A DNA stretch of 64,000 bases from G963677325 sp963677325 (GTDB taxonomy: Bacteria > Bacteroidota > Bacteroidia > Bacteroidales > Prolixibacteraceae): positions 189,157 through 253,156 of the forward strand of contig CAXXGM010000002.1 of the NCBI GenBank assembly GCA_963677325.2, read 5' to 3'. Numbering within the stretch: the first letter of the stretch is position 1; the number at the start of each line of letters is the position of its first letter. Below the pieces are notes generated by a model. It was not told the origin of the DNA, made no database searches, and worked only from the letters and a program-made list of their open reading frames with translations. Positions 42,654 through 52,246 of the stretch are shown in pieces. The position numbers were made by a program, and so were the translations under genes.

Positions 42654-44285
42654 TCACACACCCTCGATACGACAGAATTCTTTTTTTGTAAATGTTGACC
42701 AGCATTGAGAATGCAGGGTTTCCTGATCATCCAGAACGAAATGGATAAACCCGATGGGACTTTGAGTAAACCTTCCGATCTCGTCGAGCATTTGGGTGAG
42801 CGTTTCTTCTAAGGTGTGATGAGTGGCAAATTCAAAGAGGTTAAGCCTGATCTCCAATAGCTTCCGACGCAATCGCGATTCTGTCTGATCGCTGAAGACC
42901 ATTACAACGCCAAGCAGATTCCCCTCTTTATCTTTTATCGGGGCCCCGCTGTCATCGATCGGGGTTTCCCGCCCATCCTTGGATATCAGCAGGGTATGAT
43001 TTGCCAGTCCTACAATTTTCCCGTCGCACAATACTTTCGCCACAGGGCTCTCAACTTTTTCACGGGTGTTCTCGTTGATGATGTGAAAGACATCTTCAAT
43101 CCGCTTGTTTTTTGCATCCTGTTCACTCCATCCAGTCAGCGATTCGGCCATAGGGTTCATGTGTTTCACGAGGCCTTCTTCATCTGTCGTGATCACCCCA
43201 TCGCCAATACTGTATAATGTGGCGCTGAATTCCTCCTGCGTCTGATGTAATGCGGTGCTGTTCTGCAACAATTTCCTGTACAAATTACGCTGGCGGCGAT
43301 GGTATATCCATTCTACGGTGGCCCCAACATAAAAAATAGCCAGGAAAGGGATAATGGCAACAAGGATAAAATTCTTGTAAAACCCGGCATAAACTTCTTT
43401 CGCATCTTCTTTTACAATCAGGTACCACGGCGTGCCGGGGACTTTGCTGAGATCGCCAACCACCCTGTGTCCCGCATAATCGGGCCCTTCAAATAATCCG
43501 GTTTGTCCCAATACTGCACGTACCCCTGCTCTCTCTTTCTGATCCAATGAAAAACCATACTGAAGTCTGGTATTGTCCGCATATCTTAATTGACTGATGT
43601 ACACAGCCCTGTTTCCTTCCTGGCGAACAATGATCGCCTCGGCCGATTTACTGGGTGTTGGACATTCCCGGATGAGCGGGTACAGGTAATCGGCAGGATC
43701 AATCATAAAAATCAAAGCAGCTATAATTTTCTGTCCGTCTTTTACAGGAGCCAGTATTTCATATTGGGCTTTTTTATGGAATTTACAATAATAAAAATCC
43801 TGTACCATTATATTTTTTAAGCGGAATATTTCCCCCGAATGAACCTTTGTGGTGGAGTCGATTAATCCGGAATCAGGAAGAACACTGAACAGCAATTTTC
43901 CATTCTCGTCCAATAAAAAAACATTTTCATAACGATTGTTGCTCATTATTTTTAACAGAGAACTCCTCAGCAGAACCTCTTCTTCCTTTTTCCCCCGGGT
44001 GATGTCTTTTATGTATTGTTTATAAGGCTGGCTGCCCGAAAAGAAGTTTGCTTCAGATATCCGTTCTTTATGCCACTGAACCAACTGTTCGGACTTTAAT
44101 TTAGCGATGGCCAGTAGTTCATGATATTCTTCCTGTTGAGTTTCCTTTTTTTCTTCCCGGTAATGATAAGGTCCATACAGCAACGCTCCGATGCTCAAAA
44201 TGCAGATAATAAGGATTTGCTGATGCTTGTGAAATAGGGTTCTGTTTAATTTCATAATCCGGTAAATTAGGATATTCCATAGCAA
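42654..44285 (-). CDS. Membrane sensor with Cache-like, PAS and (interrupted) GAF domains
   Basis: A 543-residue protein: transmembrane helix at about 23-41, an extracytoplasmic Cache-like region (about 45-305), a second helix (307-327), a PAS domain (about 350-470, SIGDGVITTDEEG), then the first half of a GAF domain that ends abruptly at a TGA after RIEGV. Reading on in frame restores a normal GAF domain and two more PAS domains to 41460, giving 941 residues. The intact protein would be a sensor without a kinase, presumably working with the hybrid kinase downstream. A start at 44255 (MKLNRT) is equally possible. Confidence 0.8.
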   Translation of the reverse strand: MLWNILIYRIMKLNRTLFHKHQQILIICILSIGALLYGPYHYREEKKETQQEEYHELLAIAKLKSEQLVQWHKERISEANFFSGSQPYKQYIKDITRGKKEEEVLLRSSLLKIMSNNRYENVFLLDENGKLLFSVLPDSGLIDSTTKVHSGEIFRLKNIMVQDFYYCKFHKKAQYEILAPVKDGQKIIAALIFMIDPADYLYPLIRECPTPSKSAEAIIVRQEGNRAVYISQLRYADNTRLQYGFSLDQKERAGVRAVLGQTGLFEGPDYAGHRVVGDLSKVPGTPWYLIVKEDAKEVYAGFYKNFILVAIIPFLAIFYVGATVEWIYHRRQRNLYRKLLQNSTALHQTQEEFSATLYSIGDGVITTDEEGLVKHMNPMAESLTGWSEQDAKNKRIEDVFHIINENTREKVESPVAKVLCDGKIVGLANHTLLISKDGRETPIDDSGAPIKDKEGNLLGVVMVFSDQTESRLRRKLLEIRLNLFEFATHHTLEETLTQMLDEIGRFTQSPIGFIHFVLDDQETLHSQCWSTFTKKEFCRIEGV

Positions 44286-44444
44286 AGCTAAAAAATATTC
44301 TCTGGTATCATTTTTTAAAGATTATTTTCTTGCAATTAAGTTTTAAAGGCGGGAAATCAGCTCAAGTGGTCCGTAAGGAAATTCATTCGCAGGGTCGAAG
44401 AGAAGGTGATTAACAGACCATTCGTCAACAAAAGCCGGACTTAT

Positions 44445-45773
44445 TCAGATTCGCTTTTCCCGCCATTGGCCTTTATAAAGATAAAGAAGGGATAAGGTTC
44501 CAAGAATTGAGCTATAAACAAATTCGGCAGACCAGACAAATTCAATTCTAAGAGATAGCTTGACTGCAATATACCAGGCATAAACCAAATAAGCTGTTAA
44601 AGTAAAAACTTCAATAAAAAAAGAAACGTTGGTATTAGCAGTTCCCAAAACTGCATTGAAAAGAATGCTCACAATGGCAAAGAAAAAAAGGGCCACAATA
44701 ATCAGGTAATAAGAGGGAACTGTTGCCTCAATCAAATCATGATTATTGGTATACAGTGAAATAATGTGTCTTGGGAAAATTCCGGCAGCGGTCAACACGA
44801 TAAACATTGAAATCACACAGAACACAACCATTTTTTTAGTAATGGGAAGAACCATTTCAGGATTCCCTTTCCCCATGGAATTACTTATCAGTGTGTTAGT
44901 TACAGAACAAAGCGCCCACCCGGGAATCATCAGCAAAAGATAGATGCTTCGGATAATATTTGAAACTGCAAGAGGTCTCTCACCCATTTTTTCAATAAAC
45001 ATGAAGAAAACAAACCAGCTTCCAAGCGAAAGAACCATTTGCATCATGACAAAAACAGAAATCCCAAGCGTTTTTTTAATGATCAGCAGTTCAGGTTTAA
45101 CCCAACGGAAAAGATCAAATTCCTTTACCCTGGGATTGCCTATTGTTACCAATAGAAAATAAATAACCGCACTGGCCTCTGATATGGCCGAAGCAATAGC
45201 CGCACCTTCAATTCCCATCCGCGGAAAACCCCAATGCCCAAAAATCATTGCGTAATCAAGGCCCACATTTAACAAAGCCATGATGGCCGAGCTGATGCTA
45301 AGATGGCGGGTAAAGGCAATTCCTGTATAAAACGAACGGAACAGCAGACCAATCGCAGAAAAAAACAGCCCCAGAACCCTGTATTTCAGATATACTGAAC
45401 TGGCGTTGAACACTGGTTGCGATGTCATAAGGGGTTTTAATACAGAGGATCCATAAAAAAAGACCAGGGAAGAAATAATGAGGGATGTAAGACCAAGAAA
45501 ATAGAGACTGTTATCGAATATCCTGCCTATTGCATAGAAATTCTTTTCTCCATGCCGGCGTGCTATCAGGATCTGAACCCCGATTGCAAAGCCAAATCCG
45601 ACCATATAAAGGGTGGTATAGAATAAGCCGCCGATGGCAGATCCCCCGAGTTCAACTTCACCCAGATGACCCAGAAAAGCTGTATCGGTGACATTTACAA
45701 CATTCTGGGCTGCCAGACTTAGCATGATAGGCCAGGCAATATTCCATATCGTGCGTGAAGAAGGGATCGTCAT
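44445..45773 (-). CDS. MATE family efflux transporter
   Basis: A 442-residue membrane protein with twelve predicted helices in the MATE (NorM/DinF) pattern. The N-terminal SLAAQNVVNVTDTAFLGHLG motif and its looser repeat in the second half are visible. Such pumps expel drugs or metabolites in exchange for Na+ or H+; the substrate cannot be told from sequence. It is separate from its neighbours, with a 150-bp gap on the sensor side. It ends KGQWREKRI, a usual end for the family. Confidence 0.88.
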   Translation of the reverse strand: MTIPSSRTIWNIAWPIMLSLAAQNVVNVTDTAFLGHLGEVELGGSAIGGLFYTTLYMVGFGFAIGVQILIARRHGEKNFYAIGRIFDNSLYFLGLTSLIISSLVFFYGSSVLKPLMTSQPVFNASSVYLKYRVLGLFFSAIGLLFRSFYTGIAFTRHLSISSAIMALLNVGLDYAMIFGHWGFPRMGIEGAAIASAISEASAVIYFLLVTIGNPRVKEFDLFRWVKPELLIIKKTLGISVFVMMQMVLSLGSWFVFFMFIEKMGERPLAVSNIIRSIYLLLMIPGWALCSVTNTLISNSMGKGNPEMVLPITKKMVVFCVISMFIVLTAAGIFPRHIISLYTNNHDLIEATVPSYYLIIVALFFFAIVSILFNAVLGTANTNVSFFIEVFTLTAYLVYAWYIAVKLSLRIEFVWSAEFVYSSILGTLSLLYLYKGQWREKRI

Positions 45774-46014
45774 AAAAAGACTTCTAATTGATTCTATAAA
45801 ATTAGGACTATCTCGCGTAACAGTGAAAGTGTTTTGGAAACTTTCATTTGTCTGTAAATTAAAACAAAGAACAGAAATTTTTTGATGTATCCGGATCAGG
45901 AACCAACTTTAAACACAATTGTCATCCGGAATTTCAGGAAACACATGCTAAAATCTCAAATTACCAGCAAATTAAGAATTTTTTACATCTTTTTCACCTC
46001 TTTATTTTCTGTAC

Positions 46015-46046
46015 TTGAAAGAGCTGTAAGGAGTTTATTATCTTTG
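46015..46046 (+). promoter_or_regulatory. Promoter of the lipoprotein gene at 46121
   Basis: TTG (46015-46017), a 21-bp spacer and TATCTTTG (46039-46046) fit the Bacteroidota -33/-7 pattern. Transcription would begin near 46053, after the upstream GTG at 46052, which argues for the ATG at 46121 as the true start. Confidence 0.5.
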
Positions 46047-46120
46047 ATCCGGTGAAAAACTTAATTTCATCCGTAAAAAAACTTAATCAGCAAATAGTTA
46101 AATCAGCAAATAGGCGTACT

Positions 46121-47176
46121 ATGATCTTATGTAAAAGACCTTTATTGATAATATTGATTTTTTTGAATGCCTCTCTGATGAATTGCAGTACTCCTTCCAA
46201 AGAGAGAAATCGTCAGGTAGAAATAAACTCACCGGAAGTCAAGAAAGATAGTAATGTTGAAGTGGTTAAGCCTCCCGCTCCCCTTTCCTCTTTAGATACC
46301 CTCCGTTATGATCAGAAGATAGCCTGGCTCGCCAACGGAGATACCCTGGGTTATTGGCCCGTAAAAAAACAACCTTATCCTCTCCCCGGAGCTATCCTGC
46401 CCTTTAAAAGGATAGTGGCTTTTTATGGAAATCTGTATTCCAAAAAAATGGGGATCCTTGGCGAATTACCTCCTGAACAAATGCTGAAAAAGCTCGATGA
46501 GGAAGTGAAAAATTGGGAATTGGCAGATCCGAATACCCCTGTCCAACCTGCCCTTCACTATATTGCCATTGTAGCTCAGGGTGAGGCCGGTAAAGATGGA
46601 AAATACAGGACCAAGATGCCTGACAAACAGATTGATTCCGTTCTTCAGATATCAAAAATGAGAAAGGACATGATTGTGTTTCTTGATATCCAAGTTGCTT
46701 TTAGCCATATAAGTGATGAACTGCCAAAACTGGAAAAATATCTTAGACTGCCCAATGTTCATCTGGCGATAGATCCTGAATTTTCAATGAAAAATGGCAA
46801 ACGCCCCGGCACTGTAATTGGTACTTATGATGCAGCGGATGTGAATTATTGCACTGACTTTTTATCCAAATTAATAAAAGAGAACAATCTTCCTCCAAAA
46901 ATTTTCATCGTTCACCGTTTTACTAAAAGCATGGTTACCAATACCCGGAATATTAAATTACGCCCGGAAGTCCAGGTTGTAATGAATATGGACGGGTGGG
47001 GACCGCCTGATTTAAAAAAAGGTACCTACAAGTATTTTATTTATTCTGAACCCGTACAGTTTACTGGTTTTAAGCTCTTTTATAAGAATGACCTGAAGAA
47101 AGAGCCTCACAGGATGCTGACGTTATCAGAATTGATGAAACTGAAGCCCCTTCCGATTTATATTCAGTATCAGTAA
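46121..47176 (+). CDS. Conserved hypothetical lipoprotein
   Basis: A 351-residue protein with a lipoprotein signal (hydrophobic 8-20, lipobox LMNC with C22), a Pro/Ser linker, and a globular domain of alternating strands and helices. Segments such as PFKRIVAFYGN, HYIAIVAQGE, MIVFLDIQVAFSH, VHLAIDPEFSM and KIFIVHRF look like the strands of a TIM-barrel-like fold, with acidic residues at strand ends as in glycosidases or phosphodiesterases. I do not recognise a characterised family. The open frame starts at a GTG at 46052, but promoter position and the lipobox favour 46121. Confidence 0.7.
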   Translation: MILCKRPLLIILIFLNASLMNCSTPSKERNRQVEINSPEVKKDSNVEVVKPPAPLSSLDTLRYDQKIAWLANGDTLGYWPVKKQPYPLPGAILPFKRIVAFYGNLYSKKMGILGELPPEQMLKKLDEEVKNWELADPNTPVQPALHYIAIVAQGEAGKDGKYRTKMPDKQIDSVLQISKMRKDMIVFLDIQVAFSHISDELPKLEKYLRLPNVHLAIDPEFSMKNGKRPGTVIGTYDAADVNYCTDFLSKLIKENNLPPKIFIVHRFTKSMVTNTRNIKLRPEVQVVMNMDGWGPPDLKKGTYKYFIYSEPVQFTGFKLFYKNDLKKEPHRMLTLSELMKLKPLPIYIQYQ

Positions 47177-47231
47177 GTATAGGCTCCAATGTTCCAATCA
47201 AAGATGTTTCAAAATTCCAAGGGTTGCGGAC

Positions 47232-47268
47232 GTTTGAAACATTGAAACCCTGAAACATTGAAACATTT
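47232..47268. repeat. Tandem GAAACATT octamers
   Basis: Four imperfect tandem copies of GAAACATT (one reads GAAACCCT). An inverted relative, ATGTTTCAAA, lies just upstream near 47202-47212, so a hairpin can form. It follows the lipoprotein gene. Confidence 0.55.
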
Positions 47269-47276
47269 AGCCACAC

Positions 47277-47356
47277 TTTATTCGTAGTTTAAAAGTAGCT
47301 TATTCGTAGTTTCTTCGTATCTATACGAAGGATGTACGAGTAATATACGAATAAAG
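47277..47356. repeat. Inverted array of 11-bp units (4 + 3), type B
   Basis: Four units with consensus YTTATTCGTAG start at 47277, 47288, 47299 and 47310. After a CTA spacer come three reverse-complement units (TACGAAGGATG, TACGAGTAATA, TACGAATAAAG) at 47324, 47335 and 47346. Register, arm layout and short central spacer match the array at 35339-35431, but the unit sequence is different apart from the YTT start. Confidence 0.8.
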
Positions 47357-47406
47357 ACTGGAGAAAACCTCTCGGGAATATTGATCAATGGCAAATAGAA
47401 CAGGCT

Positions 47407-49311
47407 TTATTCTTCAAGAGTACTCAAGTCTCCTTCAGGCAACCCCAAAGCTCTTGCTTTTAAGACCCTTCTCATGATTTTGCCGCTTCTTGTTTTAGGT
47501 AAAGCTTCGGCGAAAGTAATTTCTTCAGGACGGGCAATGGGGCCAAGATGTTCGACCATGTGCATGATCAGTTCATGTTCGAGCTCTTTTGAAGCAGTGT
47601 AACCTCTGCGAAGTACAGCCACGATATGGATGCTGTTGCCTTTAATGTTGTGAGGTAATGCAATCGCTGCCGATTCAGCAATTGAAGGATGATTGGCCAT
47701 GACGCTTTCAATCTCTGCAGTACCTAATCTGTACCCGCTGACTTTGATCACATCATCTGTCCGTCCGATGATCCAGAAATATCCGTCTTCATCTTTCTTG
47801 GCGGAATCCCCTGTGAGGTACCAACCCCGTTCCTGGTATTTCTTCCAATAGGTTTCAATATAGCGCTGTGGATCCTTGTAGATCCCTGCCGTCATCCCAG
47901 GCCAGGGTGTTTTGATCACCAGGGTGCCTTCTTCTCCGGGCTTCATTGTTTCTCCTTTCTCATCCACCACATCAATCACATTTCCAAAGAAAGGTTTTGT
48001 GGCCGAACCTGGTTTTAGAGGAGTGATGGGTAAAGGAGTAATCATGAATCCCCCTGTTTCCGTCTGCCACCAGGTGTCCATGATGGGGCAGTTTTCTTTT
48101 CCTACAATTTTGTAATACCATTTCCAGGCCTCGGGACTTATGGGTTCGCCTACTGAACCAAGCAGTCTTAATGAGCTGATATCATTTCGATTGACCCACG
48201 AATCCCCGAATCGCATTAAACTTCGGATCGCTGTTGGGGAAGTGTATAAAATATTTATCCCGTATTTTTCAACCATTTTCCACCATCGATCCGGGTAAGG
48301 ATAAGTGGGGGCCCCTTCATAACTTACGATGGTAGACCCATTCATCAAAGGTCCATAAACAATGTAACTGTGTCCCGTAATCCAGCCCGGGTCAGCGGCG
48401 CACCAAAACCGATCCTCGGGTTTTATGTCGAAAACCATGCGGTGAGTCGTGGCTGCATAGACGCTGTAACCGCCGTGGGTATGCACCAGGGCTTTAGGCT
48501 TTCCTGTTGATCCGGAGGTATAGAGCAAGAATAGCATATCGGATGAATCCATTGGTTCGGTTTCACACTTGTTGGAAGCGATCGGTAAAGCTTTTAAATC
48601 GTGCAGCCAGTAATCCCGGCCATTTTCCATGTAAACATCCGTACCTGTACGTTTAACAGTGATACAGACCTCCATGGTAGGCGACAACTCCATGGCTTTG
48701 TTCACCACACTTTTCATTTCAACAACTTTACCGCGCCTGAAACCTCCGTCAGCGGTCACCACTACCCTGCTGTTTGCATCATTGATTCTATCGGCCAGCG
48801 CCTCATGACTAAATCCACCATAAACAACACTGTGAATGGCTCCTATTTTTACACAAGCCAGCATGGCTATGATCTGTTCAGGAATCTGGGGCATGTAGAT
48901 TGTTACAACATCGCCTTTCTTGACTCCCATGCTCTTTAATATATTGGCAAACTGACAAATTTCCCGGTTTAATGCATGATAGGAGAAAGTTCTCACATCA
49001 CCCGGTTCTCCTTCCCATACCAAGGCAAGCTTATTCCTCTGGGGTGTTGATAAATGCCTGTCTATAGCATTTAAAATGATATTTGTTTTCCCACCGGTAA
49101 ACCATTTAAAGAATGGTGGATTGCTTCTGTCAAGAACCTGGTCCCATTTCCTGTACCATGAAAGCTCTGAAGCCTGCTCTGCCCAAAATTGTTCAGGATC
49201 TTCAATTGATTTTGAATACAATTGATCGTATTCCTTTACATTAGCATTGTCTGTTATACTTTGGGAAGGATAATAAAATTTCCCGTTGCTGTGGTTGTTT
49301 ATGATTTCCAT
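47407..49311 (-). CDS. acs: Acetyl-CoA synthetase (AMP-forming)
   Basis: A 634-residue enzyme converting acetate, ATP and CoA to acetyl-CoA. The AMP-binding motif LLYTSGSTGKPKALVHTHGG is near residue 265, DTWWQTETGG near 400, and the C-terminal TRSGKIMRRVLK contains the lysine normally controlled by acetylation. The N-terminal ACS domain (DPEQFWAEQASELSWY) supports acetyl- over longer acyl-CoA synthetase. Length is slightly under the typical 650. It is transcribed alone. Confidence 0.93.
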   Translation of the reverse strand: MEIINNHSNGKFYYPSQSITDNANVKEYDQLYSKSIEDPEQFWAEQASELSWYRKWDQVLDRSNPPFFKWFTGGKTNIILNAIDRHLSTPQRNKLALVWEGEPGDVRTFSYHALNREICQFANILKSMGVKKGDVVTIYMPQIPEQIIAMLACVKIGAIHSVVYGGFSHEALADRINDANSRVVVTADGGFRRGKVVEMKSVVNKAMELSPTMEVCITVKRTGTDVYMENGRDYWLHDLKALPIASNKCETEPMDSSDMLFLLYTSGSTGKPKALVHTHGGYSVYAATTHRMVFDIKPEDRFWCAADPGWITGHSYIVYGPLMNGSTIVSYEGAPTYPYPDRWWKMVEKYGINILYTSPTAIRSLMRFGDSWVNRNDISSLRLLGSVGEPISPEAWKWYYKIVGKENCPIMDTWWQTETGGFMITPLPITPLKPGSATKPFFGNVIDVVDEKGETMKPGEEGTLVIKTPWPGMTAGIYKDPQRYIETYWKKYQERGWYLTGDSAKKDEDGYFWIIGRTDDVIKVSGYRLGTAEIESVMANHPSIAESAAIALPHNIKGNSIHIVAVLRRGYTASKELEHELIMHMVEHLGPIARPEEITFAEALPKTRSGKIMRRVLKARALGLPEGDLSTLEE

Positions 49312-49593
49312 ATAGTTCCTATTATTTAGAATTCTACATAATCATTTTATTCCAAAAAAATTATTCAAAGAGTATTCAAAACCAATGATTTTATTTGACG
49401 AATATACATTTATTTGCATATATTAATATGTTTAAAGCAAAAAATAATTCTTTTCAGGAATTAAAACCCACTTTATGCAGTCATTGACATCAAAATGGGC
49501 ACAAAAGCATATTACATTTTTATGGATCCCGAGGCTCTTTTAAAGATTGTATTTTAAATACCGGTTACCCGGATCAATGATTTGACAGGGTGC

Positions 49594-49992
49594 TTATTTC
49601 ACCTTCAGCGTCTCGGCCCATTCTGAGATCAAAGTGACCTGTTCAGCATTAGGGATCTTATCAGGATGGGATTGTCTGTATAATTTGGGAGGCATCGAAC
49701 CTTTATTTAACATCCTGACTATATCTGCAGATTTTTTAGCTTTCTTATCAGCGGAATATTTATCCCATTCTGAAAAATTGACGTGATTCATTGCCATTTT
49801 CTTTCCTCCCGGTGTGTGACAATCAAAACAGGAGTTCTGAAATATTTTATTAATTTCGGGGGGAATAGTAGCCGATTCAGCTGCCCTTTCCTGTTTTTGG
49901 TTAATGTAATTCATTCCTGCCTTTCCAAAACTGAGACAAGAAACAAACATAACTCCAGCTAAAATTGAAGATCTTTTATACATTTTTTTCAT
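49594..49992 (-). CDS. Exported haem-binding domain protein
   Basis: A 132-residue exported protein: signal peptide (residues 1-25) and a single c-type haem motif C55-F-D-C58-H59, followed by the GGKKMAMNHVNFSEWDKYS and GSMPPKLYRQSHPD segments of the haem-binding (DUF1924/cytochrome-like) domain widespread in Bacteroidota. The distal Met may be in GSMPP. It probably transfers electrons in the periplasm, but its partner is unknown. It is isolated, 282 bp from acs. Confidence 0.8.
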   Translation of the reverse strand: MKKMYKRSSILAGVMFVSCLSFGKAGMNYINQKQERAAESATIPPEINKIFQNSCFDCHTPGGKKMAMNHVNFSEWDKYSADKKAKKSADIVRMLNKGSMPPKLYRQSHPDKIPNAEQVTLISEWAETLKVK

Positions 49993-50285
49993 TCAATTTA
50001 GCGTTTTCTGTGGTTAAATACAACATGAAAGGCTTATTCAATTCAGATTGAGAATCAATTTGTTATTTCTTCTTTATTACCGAATCCTCTGCCTTGTTTC
50101 AGTCAAGATTGTTTTAGTCCCCTCTCATGGTTTGACCGCATTGATTCTCCTATCAAGAGCTTCCCTGATCATTAAGAAATAACCCAGTGGCTTCTTATCA
50201 GCTATTGTACTGAAGAAATCTATACGAACCTGCCGGCGCAGATTGATCCATAAGGATTATCGTGAATTATATAATATACGTAATT
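49993..50285. other. Gap without recognisable gene
   Basis: No credible coding frame is visible between the haem-protein gene and the second copy of the 34109-type repeat. A CCTGCCGGC.CAGATTGAT stretch near 50229-50248 recurs in similar form near 58225-58240, possibly a further small repeat. Confidence 0.4.
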
Positions 50286-50402
50286 GGAATAAAATAATGT
50301 CATATGAGGATTACAGGCTATAGGTGTTTAGGCTAAAGGGGAAAGGGGTATATTATGACCCTTCAGCCAAAAAATACGACTTTATATCCTTGACATTACT
50401 TA
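50286..50402. repeat. Dispersed ~130-bp repeat with short inverted ends, copy 2
   Basis: It begins GGAATAAAATAATGTCATATG and ends TTGACATTACTTA, like the copy at 34109-34240 in the same orientation. A 12-bp deletion removes one arm of the inner palindrome. Confidence 0.72.
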
Positions 50403-50453
50403 GCTATAATTTTAGAATGCACTAATTTAGAACTGATATTATCTCCAGTGATG

Positions 50454-51866
50454 TTATTTTTTTCTGTATGATTTGCTTTTATGCTTTACGGTTTTCTTAA
50501 CAGGAGATTTGACCACAGAGCCATTGTCCAATACTCCGTTTCCCATATTTTTTAACTGGTCGAGTGTTTCATCCTGAATTCGAATGTAAATATCTCTTGC
50601 TTTTTCATACCTGGCTTTTACTGTATCCAGATCATGGATGAAATACTTGTTGCCTGGGTCACCTGAGGAGATATTTGCAAGAACATTGTCAATCCAGCTT
50701 ATAAAATATTTGGCATCATCAATACTTGCGCGGATCGGATGATTATCCACACTAACGTAAATCGGGGCAGTATGTGAAATATGTCCTTTCTCGTCCATTC
50801 TTCTTGCACACAGCCAGCCGCTTCTTATAAATTTTTGCGTGGCGGAAAGCACAACAGAAGAACCCGGTTTGGCGGTACCAGCCTGAGTTGCCACTACTTT
50901 GCCATTACAAATCAGTTCAATCCTTCCCGTCAATTCTTTGGTGACGGACCAGCGAACCATCACGTTAACATCTCCCTGACCTTTAATTTTAATCTCATCA
51001 CCAGGAGTATTGGTGCTGTTTGCTCTTAAGTCCAGAAATTCATTATTCCCATTTAAAGATACGACCGTCCTCCCGTCCTTAATTCCATTGATCCATTTTT
51101 CGTAAGTCAAAGGCAGATCTTTCACCTGAACGTAAGTTAAAATATCACCTATTGAACCATTCATACAGGGGACATCCGTTCCGGCAGCAAGACCAATTCG
51201 AAAACCACAGTTGAGCAGTTTATAATAAGCATGGATGGCTGCATCATTCTGCCAATTATCCTCAGCCACAAAATCAATTGTACACAATGCGGCTTCAACA
51301 GGATAATCAACCGGGATACGACAGTTTAAATTATTCTGAATAGAATCGTTGAGATATTCCATGTGAACAAATCCGGTAATGGCACTTTGCTTTTTAGCCC
51401 ATTCCAGAATCTTGTAAGGGGATTCATCCTTTAAATGACGAGCTTCTTTTAATCCAAGAAGTGCAAGATGTCCACCAATAAAGTTATTTCTGGAAGTAAC
51501 TCCCGGATCATAATGCCATTCGGCATCCCAGCGAATGATTCTGCCAGGAATGGATTCTTTAGCATCTTTCCCATTTACCTTTTGCAGATCCTCTTTGCTG
51601 TCATTTGCAACAGCGCTTCCCATGTCGGCAAGCATCGAGACAACATCAAGGCCATTTTTTTCCATCAGTTCAGTCAGTTTATTGTCAGAAATAATTTCTT
51701 TCCGATCCCCACAGTTGCGATGTACGTGCATATCTCCTTTATACCAGCCCTGCATCACGATCCGGGGTACCGTACTTCTTGTCTGGGCATTGACTCCCAA
51801 ACAAAGGGAACCTATAAATACAATCCCTACTAAATGGGATATTACATGACCTCTATATTTCTCCAT
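50454..51866 (-). CDS. CehA/McbA-type metallohydrolase (PHP-like)
   Basis: A 470-residue exported protein with a signal peptide (about 9-28). The metal-binding start YKGDMHVHRNCGD (about residues 42-54) and the distal GLAAGTDVPC segment resemble the CehA/McbA branch of the PHP superfamily, whose known members hydrolyse carbamates such as carbaryl. A C-terminal Ig-like domain, a helical region and a very basic Lys-rich end (KKTVKHKSKSYRKK) follow. It is a third PHP-related protein in the window, distant from the pair at 35.7-38 kb. The substrate is unknown. Confidence 0.75.
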   Translation of the reverse strand: MEKYRGHVISHLVGIVFIGSLCLGVNAQTRSTVPRIVMQGWYKGDMHVHRNCGDRKEIISDNKLTELMEKNGLDVVSMLADMGSAVANDSKEDLQKVNGKDAKESIPGRIIRWDAEWHYDPGVTSRNNFIGGHLALLGLKEARHLKDESPYKILEWAKKQSAITGFVHMEYLNDSIQNNLNCRIPVDYPVEAALCTIDFVAEDNWQNDAAIHAYYKLLNCGFRIGLAAGTDVPCMNGSIGDILTYVQVKDLPLTYEKWINGIKDGRTVVSLNGNNEFLDLRANSTNTPGDEIKIKGQGDVNVMVRWSVTKELTGRIELICNGKVVATQAGTAKPGSSVVLSATQKFIRSGWLCARRMDEKGHISHTAPIYVSVDNHPIRASIDDAKYFISWIDNVLANISSGDPGNKYFIHDLDTVKARYEKARDIYIRIQDETLDQLKNMGNGVLDNGSVVKSPVKKTVKHKSKSYRKK

Positions 51867-52246
51867 TATTTACATTCTTGCTCCCTAATTAGTCTTTCGG
51901 TTATTAGTTTCTTTTTTTCATTATAAAAGAATAGGTCTATTCAATCTATGGCCATTAATGCCATTAAATTCCATTTTTTTTGGGCCAAACATAGCTAAAA
52001 AATCAAATGGATAACTCACAAACTGATTATTTAACATCTTCCGGCTATTGTTTTAATGAATAATTTTAGGCCAATTGTATGAATTATAAATCATATCAGC
52101 CTGAGCACATTTGCTATACTTTATCAGCAACTCTTTTAAACTATAATAAAAAATTTATATTTGCGGTTTCATTTGTAAATAGCCAAAACAGCAGGAAGAA
52201 TTAAGCTTTCGTTGAAGAATTCAAATTCATCCTTTTCCCTTGCGCA
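51867..52246 (+). promoter_or_regulatory. Gap with candidate -7 box for the EamA transporter gene
   Basis: No gene is visible in this AT-rich gap. TATATTTG at 52156-52163 is a clean TAnnTTTG -7 box, about 84 bp ahead of the start codon. A -33 box at normal distance is not obvious. Confidence 0.4.

Noticed and set aside
42654..42656. In-frame TGA as selenocysteine
   Set aside because: The position is normally Gly in this GAF family, not Cys, and no selenocysteine insertion hairpin or selenoprotein context is visible.
44346..44444. 33-codon in-frame continuation after the MATE stop (SPAFVDEWSVNHLLF onward)
   Set aside because: It reads like protein and ends in TAA, but MATE proteins normally end where the TGA is and the run is short enough to occur by chance.
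46052..46120. GTG at 46052 as start of the lipoprotein
   Set aside because: The promoter predicts transcription starting at about that base, and the extra residues would bury the lipoprotein signal.
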